Both the position numbers and the translations under genes were made by a program. DNA of 64,000 bases from Physcomitrium patens (Eukaryota; Streptophyta; Bryopsida; Funariales; Funariaceae), in assembly GCF_000002425.4 (NCBI RefSeq), contig NC_037254.1, forward strand, positions 17,394,001-17,458,000, written 5' to 3'. The number at the start of each line of letters is the position of its first letter. The first letter of the stretch is position 1. Below the pieces are notes generated by a model. The model made no database searches, was not told where the DNA came from, and saw only the letters and a program-made list of their open reading frames with translations. Below, in pieces: positions 57,165 through 64,000 of the stretch.

Positions 57165-58560
57165 TGTTATGTGAAGTCTTACTTAAGAATGCATCTACAC
57201 CTGATTGTAGAAGGTAAAAGTGTTAGAACTTATTGTTAGAACTTATTGGAACTTGTTGTTAGAACTTGTTATTGAAACTTGTTGGAACTTATTGTTAAAA
57301 TTTGTTGTTCGAACTTCTTGTTGAACTTACTATTAGAACTTGTTAGAAAATTTAATAAAAAGTTTTCACAACTTTATAGAATTATATATAAATTTGAATT
57401 AAAGCTTAACAAACAGAATATCAAATATCGATCAAATTCAATTAAATTTTCAAATAAATTATAAAAACAATGAAAAAAAGTCCTAAGTAAATTCTAATTG
57501 AATCTTAATTAAATATTAAATAAATCCTAAAAAAATTCTACACAAATCTTAAGCAAATCTTAATCAAACTATAAAAAAATCTTTATCAAATCTTAAAAAA
57601 AATCCTAGACAAATCTTAGATAAATCCTTATTAAATCCTAAAAAAACCCTAAAAAAATCCTAAACAAATCTTAAATAAATCTTAATTAAATTTTAAAAAA
57701 CCCTAATAAAATCCTAAAGAAATTCTAATGAAATTTTAGATAAATCTTAATCAAAACTTAAAAAAATCTTTGACAAATTTTAGAAAAATCCTAATTAAAT
57801 CTGTAACAAATCTTAATCAAATCCTAGATAAATCCTAATCAAAGCTTAGAAAAATCTTACATAAATCCTAGACAAATCCTTATCAAATCCTAAACAATGT
57901 TATATCCTAAATCAATCCTAAATTTTAAAGAAATTCTCAATAAATCCTATGGTAGATTGAAACTTTTATAACTAACAATCAAATCATTGCTTTTAATTCA
58001 AAATTTTCATACTTCTCAAAAAATAAGCTGGAAATAAGTAAAAATATTTTTAAGAAGATCAAATTTATTAAATAAAAGATAAATTCTATAATTCAATTGG
58101 ATATTGATCAACCTCCTTTTTGAATTTTGATGCCAATCTCTTTGAGCCAAAATCTCTTAATTCTACAACTAATTACCTTTTAAAATCCACATATATGTTG
58201 AAAATCAAGTCTACTATCTACATATATATAAATTTTACTTTAATCCAAATAAAAATTTACTAAAGATCTAAAAAATCCTCATTGACTTTGAAAATCCTAT
58301 TTTTGAGACTTCAACTCACTTGAACTTGAATAATCTTCAATCTAACCATTCAATCACACTCAAATTTACAAAAAATAATAAGAAAAACTATAATAAAAAA
58401 TCTACAAATTTTCATTTATAGATCTAGTATCAAATTCACAAAATTCTTCTAAACATATATATTTTTTATTTAAAAAAATCAAATTCACTAAAATAATTTT
58501 TACTTTGCCAAGTTCTTATAAAGTAATTACAAACTCAAATTGATCAAAATCTATAATTAA
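57165..58560. repeat. Repeat family X, uninterrupted copy (candidate LTR)
   Basis: Starts TGTTATGTGAAGTCTTACTT. Includes a short stretch of repeated TTAGAACTTGTTG-like units (57225-57350), a long degenerate AATCCTAAA array (57480-57950), and the TCAACCTCC... section. It lies between two gypsy family 2 gag relics, the position an LTR would have. It serves as the empty-site reference for the relic D insertion. Confidence 0.65.
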
Positions 58561-58599
58561 AATAATCCTTTAAAGTATTTTATCTTCTATAAAAAGTAT

Positions 58600-60800
58600 A
58601 ATTAGATGCATTTACTTCATCTATATCTACTCCATATTCCATCTCTTGCTGCTTCTTACTCTTCTATTATCTTTGCCACTACCATAGCTTTAAGTAGTCA
58701 CCTCCTTTGTTAAAAAGGAATTTCTTCAAATATATGTGTATACATTTGAGAGAAGATTTGTCCTATTTCTTGATCCTCTTCTTTAGTTAAATAGGAGTCT
58801 AATGCCTTTATCATAATTGCCTCTATTGTCATTTGCCTCTTCTTTTTAATAACATCAATAATAAGCTCATGGAAGTCTTTTTTTGCAATACCAAGTATCT
58901 CCTTCAAGGTGAATTTAATTGATTCATGAAAAATCTTTTCTTCTAAAATTCCCTTCATATCAATAGAGCTTTCAATATCTAATTGAGCTTATAGAAAGTG
59001 CCCTTACTTTTAGGATTATTTGAATCCTTCTTTTCTTTGTCTTTTATTCTACTTTCTTGACCTCCAAGTTCACTCTTTGGTTGAGATGAAGGTATTGCTT
59101 GTGCTTATATATAAGAAGATCCTTTTTCTCTTTGAATAGTCTTTTTAATCCTTGATAGTGTCTTCTTATTGGAGAGTTCTACTACATCATCTTGAGAGGA
59201 CTTAATCTTCTTCTCTTCTATAATGGCATCTTGATCTTCTAAATCCTTATTGCCATTAAAGAAGGCTTTGATGTTAATAGCATCAATTGATTCATCTCAA
59301 CCCATTGTTCTTGTAGTGGCTTTTACTCTTCTAATAATAATTTTTATTAATAGCCTTAAGTTAGATACTATGCTTCCAGTCTCTACCTCAATGAAATAAG
59401 ACTCAATTTCTTTTATATGTAATCCACTTGCTCTTTCTATATAATTTTTTATAAGCCTCTTCATATCTCTTCTTCCAAAATTGAGCTCCAAAGGCACCCT
59501 ATAGTAATGAGTCTCATTCTACCTTTTTTAAAGAAGATAACTTTTTTTTTTAAATCTTCATCATAATTAGATTAATCTTTCTTTTCATGCTTAAGTCTAT
59601 CATAATAAATGCATCTCTTAAAAAATTCTTGTAATTCCTTAGATGCATACAAAGATATGGCTCTTTGGCTCTTCTTCAATTCATTCATCTCTACTCTCAA
59701 TTTTTTCATGTTTTTAATTAATTTTTTAAGAATATCTTTGAGAAGAGTCTTAAATATCTCTTAAATTGGAGTAGATATCATTAGACTTGATGAAATAATT
59801 GGCGTCATAGGTGATAGTGCTTCATACCTCAAAGTCCCTTTTTTTGCCTTCATCTGCCATTTCTTAGTTACTAATAGCACCACATCCTCTATTCTCTCCC
59901 AATCATTAGTCAATCCTCCCTGAGTGGACTAGTCAACCAAAAAAACAAAGAACATATCTTCTAATGCTTCATCTATTGCTTATAAGAAGAGTTCGATCTT
60001 CCTTACATCCAATAAAAGTTTCTTTGAAGATGAAAGTTGAGAGAATTTTCTCTCAAATTTCTTAAGCAACTCATTAAAGGCTATAGACCTCCCTATTTAT
60101 TACTCAATCTATTCTAAAAATGATCTCTTAGTAACTCTATCATAATCTTCATCATAAAATTCATCTTTCAACATCCCTTCAAAGTCACTCCAAGCCTCTA
60201 AATTGCCTCTATGCAAATCCCTCATTCTCTTCTTAATTTCAAGAATGCATGTCAATTCAAAATTAAGAATATAGTAACTCTCAATGACATGATGTACTTC
60301 TATTTCTCTTACATATGTTCGGAGAAACTTACTAATGTCTCTTCTATCAAACCTCTTAAAATTATTAACCATGCTTTGTAATGCTTTAGTCACCCCCTTC
60401 TTACTTACTTGTATCTTTTGTTGTCTCTTCATGAATATACTCAAAGCTAAGACCAAAACATTGTACTTACTCCTCCATTGCTACTTATATTGGTCCCTTC
60501 AAAATTATCCATCATCTTAAAATGTCAAAAAATCACTCACTTCTCTCTTTCTATTCTTGAATTCTTTTTCATGCTCCAAGCTTGCATCTTAGCTCCATAA
60601 TTCCATTATGCTCCATTTATATTTGTAATTCCTTGAAGATTTTTTCAATAAAAATATCAAATTTATGTTAAAAAAATGAGTCTTCTTGAGAGAACACAAG
60701 GTCATTAATTACAAATGGATTATAAAAAGTACAATATTATCTAAATAAAGTCAAATATAAAAGGATATCCAAAGATTAAGTACAAAATTTAATTAGATTA
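58600..60800 (-). pseudogene. Gypsy family 2 relic: gag and pre-protease region, copy 2
   Basis: Minus strand. 60109-60456 is gag-like: FKRFDRRDISKFLRTYVREI, then MRDLHRGNLEAWSDFEGMLK and DEDYDRVTKRSFLE. 59297-59497 is a linker. 58710-58958 has IKFTLKEILGIAKKDF and KKKRQ, the LGI-type motif found just before the protease in some gypsy polyproteins. The frames are longer and cleaner than in copy 1 but still broken. No protease catalytic DSG was seen. Confidence 0.65.
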
Positions 60801-61041
60801 ATTTCTTTCTTATGCTAAGATGTAGCTGATCCTTCAAATCTTAAATTAAACGTTATTTTATTAAAATATTTATAATTCATTTATTAATAATCTAATCTAA
60901 GTAAAGTTTAGCTTATTGAGCTTAATTAAAGCTATAAACTTCAAATAGTTAAAGTCCATAAATAAAATCTTCAGGAAATGAGAGCCAAACCAATGAGGAA
61001 AAAATTAGCCGCTTCTTGAAGTCGTTGCCTCAAAATCCCTA

Positions 61042-61795
61042 TCTATAAATTAGCTTGGATCTCCTTCGTCATAGCTCTTCTTTTTGCATGCTAGGACTTA
61101 TTGAAAAGATAACAATGAGCTCTAGTTTCTTCCAAATTCTTAGAATAAAAGAAAAAAAATCCAATAAATGGCATAGAAAATTCCAAATGAGTCTTGAAAA
61201 CCTTTGCTTGAAAACTCTTGCAAACCCCCTTTAACAAATTCATGTGAATCTTCTTCATTGCAACTCTTCTTCTTGCATGAAATAGCTTTTTGAAAAGCTA
61301 ACAACAAGATTTAGATTTTATTAAAGATGAAAGTTCAAAAAATATAATAAAAAACCTCAAATCAATCTTAAATCTTACTACCCAAAAAACTCAAATAATC
61401 TCCTTCTTACAAATCTACTTGGATCTCCGTCTTTTTAGCTCAATTACTTACATGAAATAGCTTATTAAAAAGCCAACAATAAGATCCAATTTTTCTCAAA
61501 ATTTAAAAATAAGAAGAAGAAAATTCAAGAAATGGCATAGAAATTCCTAACCAATCTTAAATCTTGCTACCCAAAAACTCCAGTGACCTCCCTTTTTACA
61601 AATTTGTATAGTTCTCCTTCTTTATAGCTCTATTTCTTTCGTGCTATAGCTTATTGGAAAGCTAACAATATGATCTAACTTCTTTCATAATTTCAGAACA
61701 AAAAGATGGAAATTTTATAAGTGACCTTCAAAACCCCAAACTAGGCTTGAATCTCATCCCTCTCCAAAAAAATCCAGCTACCTCCCTTTTTCTTC
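61042..61795. repeat. Four tandem units of ~176-191 bp
   Basis: Units start near 61042, 61233, 61409 and 61598. Each runs from an ACAAATctacTTGGATCTCC-like start through a TAGCTC / CATGAAATAGCTTATT / GCTAACAA core to a CCTCCCTTTTT-like junction. Units 3 and 4 are closest. The array lies upstream (in the minus sense) of the gag at 60456, so it may sit in the LTR or leader of that element. Confidence 0.7.
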
Positions 61796-62089
61796 CTTTT
61801 GATCCCCAACCTCCTCTTCTCCTCCTCTCTCTTCAAAAAAAAATTAAAATCCTTGATGCCAAAAATTCCTATCCCTAATCTTCTTATAATATCTATCTTA
61901 AACTACTATAGAGTCAAGTATTTATCCTAAAAGACAATACTTTCAAGCTCAAATAATCCATTCAAGACAAAAAAATTATATTCTAAATTCTATCCAAATT
62001 TGTGAATGTATTAGTATTATATTCTTCATCTCCCTACAAGTAAGATTAATTATCTTCTAAATATCTTTGATATATTTAAATTAAGTACA

Positions 62090-62460
62090 TCACGACAATG
62101 TAATTCTTATTGTAAGATACAAGTTTGGTCTTTTCTACCTTTTCTTGATTACTTTCTCCAAATGTAGCCATAAATACTTTCAAAAATGAATTTAAATTAT
62201 AGAATTTTCTTGAATCTTTTTCCATCAAAGGTACAAATTAAAAAAGAATACTCTTAGAGAGAAATGCTCATATGAATCCAATTTGACTAAATCTATCAAG
62301 GTATTAAATATGATACAATCTTAGATAGAGATTTTTTTGTTGTAGAAACCCTTGAAACTTTAATCTTGCTCTATCAAACTTTTTTGGCATACTTATCCTT
62401 GCATCCCTTATACTTGTAGTTTGCAAGATTTCTCAGAATTAGTTATGAACTTGATCTACT
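62090..62460 (-). pseudogene. Chromovirus gag fragment
   Basis: Closely parallels 42080-42450 of relic D (for example TTTCTCCAAATGTAGCCATAA against TTTTCCAAACGTAGCCATAA, same order). A detached gag piece of the relic family, truncated on both sides; the right side is cut by the LTR at 62508. Confidence 0.7.
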
Positions 62461-62507
62461 TACTTTTCTTAATTACACACTTTTTTAGTACTTACTTTGA
62501 ATTTTAT

Positions 62508-63293
62508 TGTTGACTTCTGTAGAATAAGTAGTTATTTGATGATTTGTAGATACTTAGTTTATAGTGTAAACAGGGATAGATGACTGTTAGAAAGGTAGTT
62601 CAGTAGTTAAAATGGATGAATAGTTAGGAAAAGCAGTTTTCATTAGAGATGTAGCAGTTGGTATCTTGTGGTAGGATAAGGAGGATGAGAGAGAGGAAGA
62701 AACCGCCATTACTGTGATAGTGTGAGCCGGGGTAAGCTTGGTGCTACCTCTTTTCTTTTGTTGTTATGTTCTTTGAAATAAGAGTATTGAGAGTTTCTGA
62801 ATATTGTGAAGTGAATCATGGAATGAAAGTGTGAATGGAATTATATGTTATTGAATGAGAAGAAGAGAGTTTGAATGCTGAAATCTGAATGTAGTTCAGC
62901 AGAAAGAGTGAATCTGTGGTTGTGTGAAACACTGTAATGTGAATGGTAGTTCTGTGTGAAGAATTCCAGTAATTGGAATGAGGGTAATTGTGTGCTGAAG
63001 CTGTGATGTTGAGGTATTACAGTTGGAGATTATAAGAGTGAAGATATATTGGTGGAAATAACAGTTATTGGTATGACTGAATTGTTGCAAGGAAGAGAGT
63101 GATAAGATGAAAGGAGAGATTATCATTTTCCTATGTGCTTAGACAATGGAAATAGTGACGATACATTGGAGGTAATTAATTGTGTGACCCTAACGTGAAC
63201 GCTCAAGCAACTAGTCACTCCCCGTGTTCGAATTCCCCTATATGGGTTTATTCTGGGAAGTTTCTTTCGGAATAAGTAAAACGAGAAATCACA
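62508..63293 (+). repeat. 5' LTR of an LTR retrotransposon at the right edge (~786 bp)
   Basis: Starts TGTTGACTTCTGTAGAATAA and ends GAAATCACA, three bases before a strong primer binding site. Composition is less AT-rich and less decayed than the neighbouring relics, suggesting a younger insertion. The partner LTR lies outside the window, so the left edge rests on the TG start and the end of the gag fragment. Confidence 0.7.
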
Positions 63294-63296
63294 TTT

Positions 63297-63314
63297 TGGC
63301 ACCGCTGCCGGGGA
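63297..63314 (+). other. Primer binding site, tRNA-Asp type
   Basis: TGGCACCGCTGCCGGGGA matches the complement of the plant tRNA-Asp 3' end (TGGCGCCGTTGCCGGGGA) at 16 of 18 positions. This primer is typical of the Tat/Athila and related plant Ty3/gypsy lineages. Confidence 0.85.
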
Positions 63315-63363
63315 GTGATAATAGCTTTGAGCATTAGGAATTAATTACAAACGTGTGAGAAAA

Positions 63364-64000
63364 TGGGCAACGGAAGACGATTTCAGTAGTATTTGAAGAA
63401 AGATTATGGTTAATAAAAACGAGAGCATTACATCGAGGAAAATAAATCAGTTGAGAGAAAGACAGGGAAGAGCGCAAGGAAGGAACTTGCGTAGAGAGGA
63501 GCAAGAACGTAATCTTAAAAGGAAGCATTGACAGAATTGGATTAAACCATGGTTGCAAGCTTGTCGGCGCATCCGAACATATCAAGAACCGGACAGACTG
63601 TTAATTCTGCAGTCTTATGTACCGTTAGAAAAACTGCCAAGAGCACTCGCGGGAAATTTTGTCAACATTCCAGTGGAAATCTTGAGGCCGTTAACTGAAA
63701 GAGAAGGAGGCATAGAAGTATTTGGTACTCCATTGGGTAATTTTCCAGTAGGGGGTACCGCTGAAACGAGCAATAGGGGCTCTGCAGATTGGCATGAATT
63801 GGTCGCCAATAAAGGCAACTATATTGTATTTCAAAATCTGACGTTTTCACCTGCAAGTCAACCAATAAAACTATTTGTGGGAAATAACAGTAAAGCAAGG
63901 ACCGCTGAGAGCTCAGTAATTAGAGTAAGGGAAAGCAGAGATTATTTTAAAATAAATTTCAGAGGAACAAAAAATTCAATGGCGGCAGGAGGACCAGCCG
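63364..64000 (+). CDS. Leader ORF running into a presumptive gag start (partial, right edge)
   Basis: Downstream of the primer site, codons appear from about 63364 (GQRKTISVVFEERLWL), with a frame change near 63437 and a TGA at 63529 (probably a former CGA). From 63532 the frame is open to the window end, 156 codons. It includes WIKPWLQACRRIRTYQEPDR, VPLEKLPRALAGNFVNIPVE, FGTPLGNFPVGGTAETSNRG and ADWHELVANKGNYIVFQNLT. An in-frame ATG at 63979 starts MAAGGPA, which looks like a gag N-terminus. The part before it has no family I recognise; it could be an N-terminal gag extension or a separate leader protein. Confidence 0.55.

Noticed and set aside
57480-57950. AATCCTAAA array considered as a CRISPR-like or telomeric array
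   Set aside because: Units are short, degenerate and without spacers; it occurs inside a dispersed repeat in a plant-like nuclear context.

Overview
The window is eukaryotic nuclear DNA from a land plant. A moss or other bryophyte seems plausible, but that is inference. The evidence is short GT-AG introns, a plant-type cationic amino acid transporter (CAT), an AP2/ERF transcription-factor gene, and a dense, AT-rich sea of nested LTR retrotransposons, including chromodomain Ty3/gypsy elements. No bacterial, organellar, rRNA, tRNA or CRISPR feature was seen.

Layout. 1-4776: a decayed plus-strand chromovirus (relic A) with a 1.16-kb insertion in its integrase. 4777-13260: a decayed minus-strand Ty1/copia element (relic B), split at 5998-6002 by a complete, younger plus-strand chromovirus (6003-12041) that is bounded by perfect CATAG target-site duplications. 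13260-16886: intergenic DNA and the promoter/leader of the CAT gene. 16887-21656: a 14-exon CAT gene whose exons join into one 669-codon frame. 21657-26390: AT-rich repeats. 26391-28257: a foldback element with ~403-bp inverted arms enclosing a dead 2-oxoglutarate/Fe(II) dioxygenase-like sequence. 30140-30733: a single-exon AP2/ERF gene on the minus strand. 32403-62460: nested minus-strand relics (three of the same chromovirus family, one copia, and a second gypsy family) with their LTRs, repeat families called X and Y here, and tandem arrays. 62508-64000: the 5' end of a better-preserved plus-strand LTR element with a tRNA-Asp-type primer binding site, running off the window.

Most notable: (1) the LTRs of the 6003-12041 element carry clustered, perfect heat-shock elements (alternating GAA/TTC pentamers) just upstream of a TATA box, the layout known from heat-activated plant retrotransposons such as ONSEN. 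The 3' LTR carries a second, partly duplicated cluster. (2) The foldback element appears to have captured a host oxygenase sequence. (3) A second gypsy family has unusual RT and gag motifs. (4) An open frame precedes the presumptive gag start of the element at the right edge.

Only the CAT gene and the AP2/ERF gene look like intact host protein genes. Element boundaries come from hand comparison of copies inside the window. Where no duplicate or terminal motif was found, coordinates are approximate.
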